Shown here: piece by piece, positions 1 to 9,747 of the stretch
Layout: the number at the start of each line of letters is the position of its first letter
Position numbering within the stretch: position 1 is the stretch's first letter
Made by a program: the position numbers and the translations under genes
Assembly: GCA_028724245.1 (NCBI GenBank)
Contig: JAQYDI010000126.1
Span: 1-64,000 of the forward strand
Source: Lachnospiraceae bacterium
GTDB taxonomy: Bacteria > Bacillota > Clostridia > Lachnospirales > Lachnospiraceae
Direction: 5' to 3'
DNA: 64,000 nt
Notes under the pieces: model-generated
Database searches by the model: none
The model's input: only the letters and a program-made list of their open reading frames with translations
What the model was told of the DNA's origin: nothing

Positions 1-854
1 TGTTTTTTTGCCAGCTCCAGATCATACAGTCTGGAGCGGAGAACCTTCAGCGCCTTATCTTTATTCTTTAACTGTGATTTTTCATCCTGACAGGAAATAA
101 CAATACCCGTGGGGATGTGAGTCAGTCGTACAGCGGAGTCCGTTGTATTGACACACTGACCGCCATTTCCGGATGCACGGAATACATCAAATTTGATATC
201 GTTCATATCGATCTGTACATCCACTTCTTCTGCTTCCGGCATGATTGCAACGGTACTGGTGGATGTATGGATACGTCCTCCGGATTCGGTCTCCGGCACA
301 CGCTGTACACGATGTACACCGCTTTCATATTTCAGCTTAGAGTATGCTCCCTGACCGGTGATCATGAATACCACTTCCTTAAAACCGCCGATGCCGTTTT
401 CATTGACACTGACCATTTCTGTCTTCCAGCGGTTCCGTTCTGCGTAACGGCTGTACATACGATACAGTTCCGCAGAGAATAAAGCAGCTTCATCTCCGCC
501 TGCACCTGCACGGATTTCAACAAAAACATTCTTATCATCGTTGGGATCCTTGGGCAGCAGCAAAATCTTCAGCTGTTTTTCCAGGTCTTCAATTTTCTTC
601 TTTGCGTCTGTCATCTCTTCTTTGAGCATCTGACGCATTTCCTCATCGCTTTCCTCTTCCAGCATCAGCAGACTGTCTTCCACATCCTGTTTTGCCTGTT
701 TATATGCTTTATACGCTTCCACAATGGGAGTAAGATCCGCCTGATCTTTCATCAGCTTACGGAACCGGTTCTGATCCTCTGTAACATAAGGACTGTTCAG
801 TTCCTGCATGATCTCCTCATAGTGGATCAGAATATCCTCTAATCTATCAAACAT
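1..854 (-). CDS. prfA: Peptide chain release factor 1, partial
   Basis: RF1 recognises UAA and UAG stop codons and hydrolyses peptidyl-tRNA in the ribosome. The frame is read on the minus strand from ATG at 854 and runs off the left edge, so the C-terminal end is missing; the ORF track omits it for that reason. Visible are the coiled N-terminal domain, the RF1-type PxT codon-recognition motif (RVPETES) and the catalytic loop [10 protein letters not shown] with the GGQ tripeptide. A GAGGGAG ribosome binding site precedes the start, only 15 nt after prmC, whose product methylates the GGQ glutamine. RF2 is excluded because it carries SPF rather than PxT. Confidence 0.96.
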   Translation of the reverse strand, partial: MFDRLEDILIHYEEIMQELNSPYVTEDQNRFRKLMKDQADLTPIVEAYKAYKQAKQDVEDSLLMLEEESDEEMRQMLKEEMTDAKKKIEDLEKQLKILLLPKDPNDDKNVFVEIRAGAGGDEAALFSAELYRMYSRYAERNRWKTEMVSVNENGIGGFKEVVFMITGQGAYSKLKYESGVHRVQRVPETESGGRIHTSTSTVAIMPEAEEVDVQIDMNDIKFDVFRASGNGGQCVNTTDSAVRLTHIPTGIVISCQDEKSQLKNKDKALKVLRSRLYDLELAKK

Positions 855-869
855 AATTCTCCCTCTTTC

Positions 870-1826
870 TCAAATCCTGTCAATTTCATATCTGGCCATA
901 ACCACACGATCCAGCCCCGCCAGATCCTTTATTACCTCAATATCCGAATAACCTGCTTCTTTCAATAGTTCAGGAACGGATTCCCCCTGATCATATCCTA
1001 TCTCAAACAGCAGATATCCACCATGTTTCAGAAAAGAACGGGCTTTATCCACTATCATGCGATAAAAATACACACCGTCCTCCATGCCATCCAATGCAAT
1101 TCGGGGTTCATGGTCTTTCACCTCCGGCATCAGATGATCGATTTCACGGCTTCTGATATAAGGCGGATTCGAAACGATTATATCAAATTCTTCCGTATCT
1201 GACAATGCTTCGAAAAGATTGCTCTGCACCAGATGCACGGAACCAGCACACAACCTTTCATTGTTTCGTGCTGCAACGGACAGCGCCTGCTCTGAAATAT
1301 CCACAGCTGTAACAGACAGCACTGCATGCTCATTTTCTGCCGCTTCCCGGGCCATGGCATACAGACTGATGGCAATGCAGCCGGAACCGGTACACATATC
1401 CAGAACCCGGTATTCCCTCTCACCATGCAGCGGTTTTGCCGGATTACCTGCACCATTCTCATGGCTGCTGCTGCACTCCTTTTTCTTTTCCAGATCACTT
1501 TTCATGATATCCAGTGCTTTTTCCGTCAGAACCTCTGTATCTGCTCTTGGTGTCAGCACGTACTCATTCACTTCAAAATCAAATCCCATAAATGGAGCTG
1601 TCCCTATAATATGCTGCAGAGGAATTCTGCTGCATCGCTGCAAAACAGCTTCTTCCAACTGTTCTTTCTGTGCATCCGGACATACACGATTCATATCCAT
1701 ATAATAAGAAGCCCTTGACATCTGAAATACCCAGGAAAACAGAAGCCAGCTGTCCGATGCAGCTTCTTCAATTCCTGCTTCCCTCAGCCTCTTCTCTGCT
1801 TCCAGCAAACATTCTCTATATGTCAC
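870..1826 (-). CDS. prmC: Release factor glutamine methyltransferase PrmC
   Basis: PrmC (HemK) transfers a methyl group from S-adenosylmethionine to the glutamine of the GGQ loop of release factors. The 318-residue protein has an N-terminal helical substrate-binding domain and a Rossmann methyltransferase domain with the SAM loop (VLDMCTGSGCIAI) and the diagnostic NPPY motif (SNPPYIRSRE). It starts at GTG 1826 behind GGAGGGG. It lies immediately upstream of prfA, its substrate, and 14 nt after DUF1385, giving the usual Firmicute order rpmE-DUF1385-prmC-prfA. A short Ser/Glu/Asn-rich stretch near residues 110-130 looks like a loop insertion before the SAM motif. Confidence 0.96.
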   Translation of the reverse strand: MTYRECLLEAEKRLREAGIEEAASDSWLLFSWVFQMSRASYYMDMNRVCPDAQKEQLEEAVLQRCSRIPLQHIIGTAPFMGFDFEVNEYVLTPRADTEVLTEKALDIMKSDLEKKKECSSSHENGAGNPAKPLHGEREYRVLDMCTGSGCIAISLYAMAREAAENEHAVLSVTAVDISEQALSVAARNNERLCAGSVHLVQSNLFEALSDTEEFDIIVSNPPYIRSREIDHLMPEVKDHEPRIALDGMEDGVYFYRMIVDKARSFLKHGGYLLFEIGYDQGESVPELLKEAGYSDIEVIKDLAGLDRVVMARYEIDRI

Positions 1827-1840
1827 GCTGCCCCTCCGTT

Positions 1841-2773
1841 TCAGTCATCCATGTTCTCTTCCTGCCATTCCTTCCAGTCAAATACCGCTTCCACAGCCTG
1901 AATGGCAACTTCAATCATATCATCTTCCGGTTCCATGGTGGTCATCTGCTGTAATTTCATCCCCGGTACACTGATCAGATTGACCAGAGGATGATCGCTA
2001 TTTCCTGCCAGACGCAGTATTTCATAGGAGATACCTGCCACAACCGGTATCAGCAGAATGCGGCTGAGCATACGCATCCATATGGTTTCCGTCCGGATAA
2101 ACATGAATAATACGATACTGATCACCATGACAAACAGCATAAAGCTGGTACCGCAGCGTTTGTGAAGTCTGGAACTCTTTCTCACATTCTCCACATTCAG
2201 CTCCAGTCCGTGCTCAATACAATTGATACATTTGTGCTCTGCCCCATGATACATGAATACCCGCCTGATTTCCTCCATTTTTGAAATCAGAAATACATAG
2301 AAAAGAAACAGCAGAATTCTGACAATACCTTCTACTACTGCAGTTAAAAACGGCTTTTTCACAAACCGTTCCAGAATACCGGCCAGAAATGCCGGCAGTA
2401 CCATAAAGATTCCCAGAGACATGGCAATGGAAAGCACCACCGTAAATCCCAGCAGAAGCTTTTCCGCAGTCTCCTTTGAAAAATGCTTTTCCATGAATCC
2501 CTGACCGGATTCTCCGCCTTCTTCCTCTTCTTCAAAGAAACTGGCTGACCAGGTCAGTGTCTTCATTCCCAGTACCATGGAATCTATAAAATTGAATACT
2601 CCCCGGATAAAAGGCAGAGAAAACAACTTCTTCTGTCCTGCAAGGAGTTTATACTCATCCTTTAATATTTCGATTGTCTGATTTTCTTTGCGGACAGCAA
2701 CTGCATAGGCATCTCCGTTTTTCATCATGATCCCTTCTATAACAGCCTGACCGCCGATTCCTGATGATCGCAT
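1841..2773 (-). CDS. DUF1385 membrane protein
   Basis: This is a 310-residue integral membrane protein of the DUF1385 family, whose biochemical role is unknown. The family signature GGQAVIEGIMMK lies at the very N terminus, followed by several hydrophobic segments, a conserved HGAEHKCINC stretch and the LHKRCGTSFM motif. The ORF track opens at 2812, but the ATG at 2773 follows AAAGGA at good spacing and begins right at the family domain, so I prefer it. It is embedded between rpmE and prmC, as in many Firmicutes, which suggests housekeeping expression but does not reveal a function. Confidence 0.9.
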   Translation of the reverse strand: MRSSGIGGQAVIEGIMMKNGDAYAVAVRKENQTIEILKDEYKLLAGQKKLFSLPFIRGVFNFIDSMVLGMKTLTWSASFFEEEEEGGESGQGFMEKHFSKETAEKLLLGFTVVLSIAMSLGIFMVLPAFLAGILERFVKKPFLTAVVEGIVRILLFLFYVFLISKMEEIRRVFMYHGAEHKCINCIEHGLELNVENVRKSSRLHKRCGTSFMLFVMVISIVLFMFIRTETIWMRMLSRILLIPVVAGISYEILRLAGNSDHPLVNLISVPGMKLQQMTTMEPEDDMIEVAIQAVEAVFDWKEWQEENMDD

Positions 2774-2826
2774 CCCGTATCCTTTCCGGATTTCTCCAAA
2801 CTGAAAAACCATTCCTGCTCAAACGT

Positions 2827-2863
2827 AAAAAAGTTGAGACCCAAAACAGCGGTCTCAACTTTT
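2827..2863 (-). terminator. Intrinsic terminator after rpmE
   Basis: A perfect stem (AGTTGAGACC / GGTCTCAACT) is followed on the minus strand by a T run (TTTTTTACG). It lies between rpmE and the DUF1385 gene, so it should end or attenuate transcripts coming from rpmE. Confidence 0.85.
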
Positions 2864-2887
2864 ATGAACCTATCAAAATCCGATTGA

Positions 2888-3085
2888 TTATTTACCGTAC
2901 TTACGATTGAATTTTTCAATACGGCCACGAGCGGAAATTGCCTTCTGCTGTCCTGTGTAGAAAGGATGACACTTGGAGCAGATTTCTACGTGGATATTGC
3001 CCTTCGTAGAACCTGTCACGAATCTGTTGCCGCAGTTACATACAACTTCTGCCTGATAATACTTAGGATGGATTCCTTCTCTCAT
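2888..3085 (-). CDS. rpmE: 50S ribosomal protein L31
   Basis: This 65-residue protein is ribosomal protein L31, located at the bridge between the large and small subunits. It starts [14 protein letters not shown] and keeps the zinc-binding cysteines (CNCG near residue 16 and [10 protein letters not shown] near residue 37), so it is the zinc-containing (C+) form rather than the zinc-free paralogue made in zinc limitation. It has its own promoter and a roughly 100-nt leader upstream, and a strong terminator downstream. Confidence 0.97.
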   Translation of the reverse strand: MREGIHPKYYQAEVVCNCGNRFVTGSTKGNIHVEICSKCHPFYTGQQKAISARGRIEKFNRKYGK

Positions 3086-3186
3086 GTTATAACACCTTTA
3101 GCCTTTCCGGATGGTTCCAACCATCACCATATATTGTACAATATACCGATAAATCGGTGAAACTGATATGTAGCCAAATCAGTCCA
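3086..3186 (-). promoter_or_regulatory. rpmE leader, possible L31 autoregulatory RNA
   Basis: The transcribed leader of rpmE contains two adjacent stem-loops: GATGGTT GG AACCATC close to the start codon, and a longer CACC...GGTG stem holding a TATATTGTACAATATA palindrome. L31 leaders are known regulatory RNAs in Firmicutes. I infer membership from position and structure only; a covariance-model search would be needed to confirm it. Confidence 0.4.
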
Positions 3187-3192
3187 AAAGCG

Positions 3193-3221
3193 ATTATATC
3201 ATAGAACAATTTGTCTGGCAA
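3193..3221 (-). promoter_or_regulatory. Sigma-A promoter of rpmE
   Basis: On the minus strand, TTGCCA is separated by exactly 17 bp from a perfect TATAAT. It sits about 110 bp upstream of the rpmE start. Confidence 0.75.
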
Positions 3222-3243
3222 GTGATTTTCACAGAAATTTGTG

Positions 3244-5115
3244 TTACAGATTCGGCACCGATCCGAATCCTTTCAGCACGCCAATGGTTTCTGAATTGGA
3301 GCGGGTTTTATAGAAGGTCTTCAGCACACGTTCGGTGATTTCCTCCGGCTTCATACAATTCATCTGATTGCGGATCACTGTCATTGCTTCCTGTTCCTCC
3401 TGAGTAAGCAGAAGATCATCCCGTCTGGTTCCGGATTTCAGCAGATCGATGGCAGGGAAAATACGCTTTTCTGACAATTTGCGGTCAAGCACCAGTTCCA
3501 TATTGCCTGTTCCCTTGAATTCTTCAAAAACCACATCATCCATACGGCTGCCGGTATCCACCAAAGCGGTTGCCAGAATGGTCAGGCTGCCGCCTTCCCT
3601 CATATTACGGGCAGCACCGAAGAATTTTTTGGGACTGTTTAAGGCTGCCGGATCCAGACCGCCGGAAAGGGTTCTTCCGCTGGCAGTTACGGTAAGGTTG
3701 TATGCACGGGTAAGGCGGGTAATACTGTCCAGAAGAATCATAACATCCCTGCCCTGTTCCACCAGACGCTTTGCGCGCGCCAGAACCATCTCAGACACCC
3801 GTTTGTGGTGTTCGGGAAGTTCATCAAAGGTGGAATGAATCACCTCTACATTCGAGCCCTTTACAAATTCCTTGATATCGGTTACTTCTTCCGGACGTTC
3901 ATCAATGAGAAGAATAATAATATGAACTTCCGGATGATTGATTTTCACTGCATTGGCCACCTGCTTCAGCAAAGTAGTTTTTCCGGCCTTGGGCGGAGAA
4001 ACGATCATGCCTCTCTGCCCTTTGCCAATGGGGGCAAACATATTCATAATACGCATGGCGATTGAACAGCCCGGTGTTTCCAGCTGCAGCCTGCTGTCCG
4101 GAAATACAGGAGTCAGATTTGCAAAATGAGGACGTCTGGGAAAATTCTCCGGTTTTTCTCCGTTGATTGATTTGATATACAATAATGCCGGAAACTTTTC
4201 ATTGGACTGGGTTACCCGGATGGCGCCTTCAATAATATCACCGGTTCTCAGGTCAAATTTCCGTATCTGTGTGGGAGAGACATATACATCGTCAGTACCG
4301 GTGAGATAATTATCGCTGCGGATAAAACCATAGTTTCCTTCCGGCACATTTTCAAAAATCCCATGGGCAATACAGCCGCTGTCAAGGCTTTCCAGCTCTT
4401 CACTGATGGGTATCGGTTCCGTTCCCTGCTCAACGGTATCCGTGTCTTCACCTATTGCGGATCCATTCCGGATTCTGTACTCATCTTCCGGACTTACAGC
4501 AGGTCTGTCATTTTTGTATTCAATCGGATTTCTGCTGCCGGTTCGGCTGCCGATTCGGTTGTCAGAAATACTGAACGTCCGATTGTCTCCCCGGTTATTA
4601 TAGCGACTGTCAATATTGTCAGTCCGGTTATTATAGCGATTGTCGGTATTGTCAGTCCGATTATTATAACGATTGTCGGTATTGTCAGTCCGGTTGTTAT
4701 ATCGATTGTCAGTATTGTCAGTCCGATTATTATAGCGATTGTTGTTTCGATTGTCAGAAGTGGAATAGGAACGACTATCATTTCGAGTCGTATATCGGTT
4801 GTCGGTTCGATTGTCCGGACGGCCGGAATATCTGCCGTCTCCGCGATTCGTCCGGTTATCGTTTCTTCCGGCCGGGCGATTTACAGATCGGGTATGCTGC
4901 TCTGTCTTTATTTCTTTTCCCTGATCGGCTGCCGGCACATTGTTTGATGTGTTCTGAGATTCTTTCTCCGGCAGATCCTGCTGAACGGTTGAAGGTTCCC
5001 CTTTCAGAACCGCGATCAGTTCGGATTTTCTGAGGGATGATATTTTCTTCACCCCCTGCTCCTTCGCCAGTTCCCGAAGCTGTATCAGTGATAATTTTTC
5101 AAAATTGTCCTGCAT
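3244..5115 (-). CDS. rho: Transcription termination factor Rho with long disordered insertion
   Basis: Rho is the hexameric RNA-dependent ATPase that terminates transcription. The 623-residue protein is about 200 residues longer than a minimal Rho. It has a Rho_N domain (residues 1-40), a Asn/Arg/Asp-rich low-complexity region of roughly 180 residues containing about four copies of an 11-residue unit ([11 protein letters not shown]), the cold-shock RNA-binding domain ([13 protein letters not shown]), the Walker A motif [11 protein letters not shown], Walker [15 protein letters not shown], and the Q/R-loop region [15 protein letters not shown]. The start follows AAAGGAG. The gene precedes rpmE. 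The insertion is not needed for catalysis and may drive self-association (inference). Confidence 0.97.
   Translation of the reverse strand: MQDNFEKLSLIQLRELAKEQGVKKISSLRKSELIAVLKGEPSTVQQDLPEKESQNTSNNVPAADQGKEIKTEQHTRSVNRPAGRNDNRTNRGDGRYSGRPDNRTDNRYTTRNDSRSYSTSDNRNNNRYNNRTDNTDNRYNNRTDNTDNRYNNRTDNTDNRYNNRTDNIDSRYNNRGDNRTFSISDNRIGSRTGSRNPIEYKNDRPAVSPEDEYRIRNGSAIGEDTDTVEQGTEPIPISEELESLDSGCIAHGIFENVPEGNYGFIRSDNYLTGTDDVYVSPTQIRKFDLRTGDIIEGAIRVTQSNEKFPALLYIKSINGEKPENFPRRPHFANLTPVFPDSRLQLETPGCSIAMRIMNMFAPIGKGQRGMIVSPPKAGKTTLLKQVANAVKINHPEVHIIILLIDERPEEVTDIKEFVKGSNVEVIHSTFDELPEHHKRVSEMVLARAKRLVEQGRDVMILLDSITRLTRAYNLTVTASGRTLSGGLDPAALNSPKKFFGAARNMREGGSLTILATALVDTGSRMDDVVFEEFKGTGNMELVLDRKLSEKRIFPAIDLLKSGTRRDDLLLTQEEQEAMTVIRNQMNCMKPEEITERVLKTFYKTRSNSETIGVLKGFGSVPNL
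4593..4744. repeat. 33-bp tandem repeat inside rho
   Basis: There are three complete and two partial copies of a 33-bp unit beginning GTCAGTCCGRTTATTATA, with few differences between copies and an intact frame. They encode the 11-residue [11 protein letters not shown] units of the Rho insertion. Near-identity suggests recent expansion by slippage. Confidence 0.9.
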
Positions 5116-5126
5116 GAATTACTCCT

Positions 5127-5717
5127 TTATTCTTCAGATAAGAACAGATCCAGCACAGAATATAATTCATCCCGTCCCATTTTACTTTCTGCGGAAAACA
5201 GGATCAGCTTATCTTCTGTTCGAAGGCCGAGTCCCTTCCGGAGAACGGAAATCTGTTTCTGATACTGACTTCTCTTCAATTTATCTGCTTTTGTTGCGAT
5301 TACGATCGGATAAAAACCGTTCTGCACAATCCAGTCATACATATTAACGTCATTGGCAGAGGGTTCGTGACGGGAATCTACTAAAAGAAATACTGCTTTT
5401 AAAGAAGGGGAAGTATGGAGATACTTTTCAATCATGACGCCCCATTTTGCTCTTTCTTCTCTGGATACTTTTGCATAACCGTAACCGGGAAGATCCACAA
5501 AATACATGGTGTCATTCACATTATAATAATTAATCGTCTGGGTTTTACCGGGAGAAGAAGAAGTTCTCGCATAGGATTTTCTGTTGCAGAGTGCATTGAT
5601 CAATGAGGATTTGCCAACATTGGATTTGCCGGCAAATGCAAATTCCGGCATGGTGTGTACGGGAAGTGTACTGGTAATACCACAGACCGTTTCCAGATTC
5701 ACGGATTTTATAACCAC
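5127..5717 (-). CDS. ysxC: Ribosome biogenesis GTPase YsxC/EngB
   Basis: This 196-residue GTPase is needed for late assembly of the 50S ribosomal subunit. All G motifs are visible: G1 GKSNVGKSSLINAL, G3 DLPGYGYAKV (the family-typical form) and G4 ATKADKL. The length matches the family. It is upstream of rho on the same strand with an 11-nt gap. Confidence 0.96.
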   Translation of the reverse strand: MVIKSVNLETVCGITSTLPVHTMPEFAFAGKSNVGKSSLINALCNRKSYARTSSSPGKTQTINYYNVNDTMYFVDLPGYGYAKVSREERAKWGVMIEKYLHTSPSLKAVFLLVDSRHEPSANDVNMYDWIVQNGFYPIVIATKADKLKRSQYQKQISVLRKGLGLRTEDKLILFSAESKMGRDELYSVLDLFLSEE

Positions 5718-5778
5718 GTAGTTTCCTCCTGTTTAAATGAATTCAGTTCTGATTTTTGACTTTGGTGATTTACATCGG

Positions 5779-6291
5779 CTATTTGAATAATGACTTTACA
5801 GCATATGTATACATATCCTGGCTGCTTCTGGACCAGTTATTGCACACTGCAATGGCCTGTTCCTTGTTTGGAACCGAAATTTCCACCGCAAACAGCAGAT
5901 TGCGGCCTTCCTTTACCTGACAGCGGACAATATACTCCTGACCACTTTTGTAATATTCTGCAGTGATGCCGGATTCATTACGCAGTTTTACCTGATTGTT
6001 TTTCAGAAATGTATCAATATCAAGAATAATTGCCTGTGATACAGTTGAACTGAAATAGGATAATGTTTCTTTTCCGGACTCGGTTATGCTGTAATGGGAT
6101 GCGTTATGCAGAGATTCCGATGACACCAGACCTGCTGCAGCCAGTTCATTGATTGCCTGCTGGAATGTAAAATAATCCGTATATTCCTTGTCCAGAAAAA
6201 ATCCAAGCATCTGTGAATTTGTCAGAGGAAACTGCACCTGATTCAACATATAGAGAATCATCAGCTTATATAATGTCAGCGGTTCTGTCAT
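5779..6291 (-). CDS. DUF4364 family protein
   Basis: This is a 170-residue cytoplasmic protein of the DUF4364 family, which is common in Clostridia and has a winged-helix-like N-terminal half (residues 1-75, TLYKLMILYMLNQVQFPLTN). A role in transcription control is plausible, but no target is known. The ORF track opens at 6399; I use the ATG at 6291, which follows GGGAGGTGAGTGT and starts with MTEPLTLYKLM. The upstream 36 residues of the longer frame do not look conserved. Confidence 0.8.
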   Translation of the reverse strand: MTEPLTLYKLMILYMLNQVQFPLTNSQMLGFFLDKEYTDYFTFQQAINELAAAGLVSSESLHNASHYSITESGKETLSYFSSTVSQAIILDIDTFLKNNQVKLRNESGITAEYYKSGQEYIVRCQVKEGRNLLFAVEISVPNKEQAIAVCNNWSRSSQDMYTYAVKSLFK

Positions 6292-6420
6292 ACACTCACC
6301 TCCCTGCAAAACCTTTTTGTATACACATATTTTTTCAGTTAACCTGTTTCGGCAAAACAATTCGGCTATCATTCTAACAGGAATTTTCACTGAAATCAAG
6401 TATGCAGATGGAAAAAATAG

Positions 6421-6560
6421 TTACTGTTCAGAGCCAACCTCGAAAACACTGTGTGTTTCCTCGGTGTGGCGTATCCGCCAAATAGATTTACAAAAAAGTG
6501 CTCATGAATGCAAGCATTCGTCACACTTTTTATGTAAATCTGCTTGGCTCTGAACAATAA
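6421..6560. mobile_element. MITE-like element with 17-bp terminal inverted repeats
   Basis: A 140-bp intergenic element is bounded by TTACTGTTCAGAGCCAA and its inverted copy ending TTGGCTCTGAACAATAA (16 of 17 match). The right part contains a strong internal palindrome (GATTTACA...TGTAAATC with an inner GAATGCAAGCATTC). It encodes no transposase. The first roughly 57 bp recur at 57718-57775, and the terminal core occurs at several other sites, so it behaves as an interspersed non-autonomous repeat. Confidence 0.75.
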
Positions 6561-6622
6561 CAAATGAAGCTGCTGCAGTGATATGCAGCAGCTCCTTACA
6601 AATTGTTACATTGACACGGAAA

Positions 6623-7171
6623 TCAGTCTCTCTGAATGGATTTTCTGATCTCCAGAGACTTTTCTTCACTGATCAGCAGGCGGATCAGTTCCAGTCCCAG
6701 ATCGATCGCATAGCCCAGTCCCCGCGCTGTGGTAATGTTTCCATCGGTTACCACACCGTCTGTCACATGCATTGCACCATACAGACTGTTCTCCCATCCG
6801 GGATAGCATGTTGCTTTTCTGCCCTCCAGTAAATGGAGTTCACCCAGTACACTGGGTGCCGCGCAGATTGCTGCAATTCTTCTTCCATCCTTTGCAGCCT
6901 GTTTCAAAGCATCTGCAACAATGGACGATCCTTTCAGATTTGCTGTGCCGGGCATGCCGCCGGGCAGGAAAATCATATCTGCCTCCGCCCCATTTACCTG
7001 ATCTGCACAGGCATCGGTACGAATACGGATTCCGTGTGAGCCTTCTACTTCACACTGTTCATGGATGGAAGTCATCACCACTTCAATTCCGGCACGTCGA
7101 AGCACATCAACCACAGCAAGGCATTCCACTTCTTCCAGCCCATTTGCCATATATGCAATTACTTTTGCCAT
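6623..7171 (-). CDS. DJ-1/PfpI family protein
   Basis: This 182-residue protein belongs to the DJ-1/ThiJ/PfpI superfamily (YajL-like). The nucleophile-elbow cysteine is present in AAICAAPSVLG, and the conserved early glutamate in NGLEEVE. Members include chaperones and deglycases; the exact activity cannot be read from sequence. I set the start at ATG 7171 behind AAAGGACAG rather than the tracked 7219, because the domain begins with MAKVIAYMANG. It lies downstream of glgP on the same strand, with a 67-bp gap. Confidence 0.88.
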   Translation of the reverse strand: MAKVIAYMANGLEEVECLAVVDVLRRAGIEVVMTSIHEQCEVEGSHGIRIRTDACADQVNGAEADMIFLPGGMPGTANLKGSSIVADALKQAAKDGRRIAAICAAPSVLGELHLLEGRKATCYPGWENSLYGAMHVTDGVVTDGNITTARGLGYAIDLGLELIRLLISEEKSLEIRKSIQRD

Positions 7172-7238
7172 AATTCTGTCCTTTCTGATCCCATTCCAAT
7201 TCGGGTCAGAATTCATCATTCTGACCCGAATTCTCTTT

Positions 7239-9719
7239 TCACTCAGCCTGTTCTTCCGGAACGGTTACTGTGATTTTTTCCAGATGCCAGATATCGTCCA
7301 CATAATCCTGGATGGTACGATCAGAAGAAAACTTTCCGACGTTTGCCACATTGCGGATTGCAGCTTCTGCCCACCAGTCACTGTTGCGATACGCTTTTTC
7401 TACTTTTTTCTGTGCTTCCGCATAAGAATAGAAATCTTTCAGAATAAAATAGGTATCCGCTCTGGAAGTATCCAGTGTATTTAACAGAGAGTTATACAAC
7501 GGACGGAACCGATCCGGATCATCCGGTGAATAGAAGCCGTTGATCAGCTGCATCAGTACACGGCGGATTTCCATATCATTATTGAAAATATCCATGGGAT
7601 CGTAGCCGCCATTCTGCTCATAGTTGATGACTTCATCTGCAGACATACCAAAAATAAATGCATTTTCCTCGCCGACTTCTTCTACAATTTCCACATTGGC
7701 ACCATCCATGGTACCCAGTGTCAGGGCACCGTTCAGCATGAATTTCATGTTGCCGGTACCGGATGCTTCCTTGCTGGCAGTGGAAATCTGTTCGCTGACA
7801 TCGGATGCTGCAAAAATAATTTCTGCATTGGATACACGGTAATCTTCAATAAAGACAACCTTAAGCTTACCGTTGATTGTCTTATCATTATTGATCACAT
7901 CCGCCACACTGTTGATCAGTTTGATCGTCAGTTTCGCAATCCGATAACCGGCTGCTGCCTTCGCACCAAAGATAAAAGTACGGGGATAGAAATCCATATC
8001 CGGATTGCTGATCAGCTGATTATACAGATACATAACATGCAGGATATTCAACAGCTGACGTTTGTATTCATGCAGACGCTTTACCTGTACATCAAAGATG
8101 GAACGGGGATTCACATCGATTCCGTTGTGCTCCTTGATGTATTTTGCCAGACGTACCTTATTCAGATACTTGATCTGCATAAATTCCGCCTTTGCTCTGG
8201 AATCCGCTGCATAAGGTTCCAGTTTCTTCATCTGTGAAAGATCTGTGATCCATCCATCACCGATTTTTTCAGTGATCCAGTCGGATAACAGCGGATTCGC
8301 ATGGAGAAGGAAGCGGCGCTGTGTAATGCCGTTGGTTTTATTGTTGAATTTTTCAGGATACATCTGATAAAAATCTTTCAGTTCCTGTTTTTTCAGAATT
8401 TCCGTATGCAGTCTGGCTACACCGTTAACAGAGAAACCTGCCACAATGGCCATATTGGCCATTTTAACCTGTCCGTCATAGATAATAGCCATTTTACGGA
8501 TTTTCTCCTGACTGCAGTCCGGATATTTTTCCATAATTTCCTTACAGAAGCGACGGTTGATTTCCTCTACGATGGAATACACACGGGGAAGCAGACGGGA
8601 AAACAGTTCAATGGGCCATTTCTCCAGTGCCTCTGCCATAATGGTATGATTGGTGTATGCACAGGACTTTGTGGTAACCTCCCATGCTTCATCCCAGGTA
8701 AATTCATAATCATCCATCAGAATCCGCATCAGTTCCGGTATGGCAACGGTGGGATGAGTATCGTTCAGCTGGAAAACCACCTTCTCATGAAGTTTGTGCA
8801 GGTCCGTATGCTTCGGATTTCTGAGATACTTGTCGATGGCTGTCTGGATGGAAGCAGAAATGAAGAAATACTGCTGCTTCAGACGCAGTTCCTTTCCTGC
8901 ATAATGTTCATCATTGGGATACAGAACTTCGACAATGTTTTTCGCCAGATTCTCAGATTCCACCGCTTTCCGGTAATCACCGCGGCCAAATTCCTGCAGA
9001 TTAAAGGTATCCATGGGTTCTGCGTCCCAGATTCGCAGGGTATTCACCACATGATTGCCGTAGCCGACAATGGGGAGATCATAGGGTACTGCTTTTACAG
9101 CCTGATATCCTTCCACGCTGTAATGATCCCTGCCGTTTTCATCTTTTCTGGAAGAAACATAGCCGCCGAATTTGACGATTTTGGTATACTCATCACGACG
9201 AATCTCAAAAGGATTTCCATATTTTAACCAGTCATCCGGTACTTCCTTCTGATATCCATCCCGGATTTCCTGTTTGAACATACCATATTTGTAACGAATA
9301 CCGCAGCCGTATGCCCGGTATCCCAGGGTTGCCAGAGAGTCCAGAAAACATGCAGCCAGACGTCCGAGGCCGCCGTTGCCCAGTGCATAATCCCGCTCGG
9401 AATCTTCAATTTCATTGAGATTCAGACCCAGTTCTTCCAGTGCCTGTTTCACCACTTCGTGTGCCTGCAGGTTGATGATATTGTTGCCGAGAGCACGGCC
9501 CATCAAAAATTCCATGGACAGATAATAGACCATTTTGGCATCCTGCTCATCAAAAGCTTTATGGGTAGCCATCCAGTCTTCCACAATAATTTCCTTTAAC
9601 GCATAGGCAACTGCATTGAAAAGCTGATGGTTATCCGCTTCTTCAATGGTCTTGCGATAGAAATTTTTGAGGTATTCCTCAATATCATTTTTAAACAGTT
9701 CTTTATCCAGTTTCACCAT
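7239..9719 (-). CDS. glgP: Glycogen/starch/alpha-glucan phosphorylase
   Basis: This enzyme releases glucose-1-phosphate from alpha-1,4-glucans. The 826-residue protein is full length for the family. The pyridoxal-phosphate lysine site is visible as EASGTGNMKFMLNG, and other hallmarks include GNGGLGRLAACF near residue 112 and KRLHEYKRQLLN. It is transcribed after ileS on the minus strand with a 28-nt gap to its stop, and may supply glycolysis from storage glycogen or scavenged maltodextrin. No other glg gene is in the window. Confidence 0.96.
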   Translation of the reverse strand: MVKLDKELFKNDIEEYLKNFYRKTIEEADNHQLFNAVAYALKEIIVEDWMATHKAFDEQDAKMVYYLSMEFLMGRALGNNIINLQAHEVVKQALEELGLNLNEIEDSERDYALGNGGLGRLAACFLDSLATLGYRAYGCGIRYKYGMFKQEIRDGYQKEVPDDWLKYGNPFEIRRDEYTKIVKFGGYVSSRKDENGRDHYSVEGYQAVKAVPYDLPIVGYGNHVVNTLRIWDAEPMDTFNLQEFGRGDYRKAVESENLAKNIVEVLYPNDEHYAGKELRLKQQYFFISASIQTAIDKYLRNPKHTDLHKLHEKVVFQLNDTHPTVAIPELMRILMDDYEFTWDEAWEVTTKSCAYTNHTIMAEALEKWPIELFSRLLPRVYSIVEEINRRFCKEIMEKYPDCSQEKIRKMAIIYDGQVKMANMAIVAGFSVNGVARLHTEILKKQELKDFYQMYPEKFNNKTNGITQRRFLLHANPLLSDWITEKIGDGWITDLSQMKKLEPYAADSRAKAEFMQIKYLNKVRLAKYIKEHNGIDVNPRSIFDVQVKRLHEYKRQLLNILHVMYLYNQLISNPDMDFYPRTFIFGAKAAAGYRIAKLTIKLINSVADVINNDKTINGKLKVVFIEDYRVSNAEIIFAASDVSEQISTASKEASGTGNMKFMLNGALTLGTMDGANVEIVEEVGEENAFIFGMSADEVINYEQNGGYDPMDIFNNDMEIRRVLMQLINGFYSPDDPDRFRPLYNSLLNTLDTSRADTYFILKDFYSYAEAQKKVEKAYRNSDWWAEAAIRNVANVGKFSSDRTIQDYVDDIWHLEKITVTVPEEQAE

Positions 9720-9747
9720 AGGGAATAATTCCTTTCTATCGTGGCTT

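Noticed and set aside
4593-4744. CRISPR-like direct repeats
   Set aside because: The 33-bp units are contiguous without spacers and encode in-frame repeats of Rho.
8301-9227. 308-residue plus-strand ORF
   Set aside because: It lies entirely opposite the glycogen phosphorylase gene and shows no family features.
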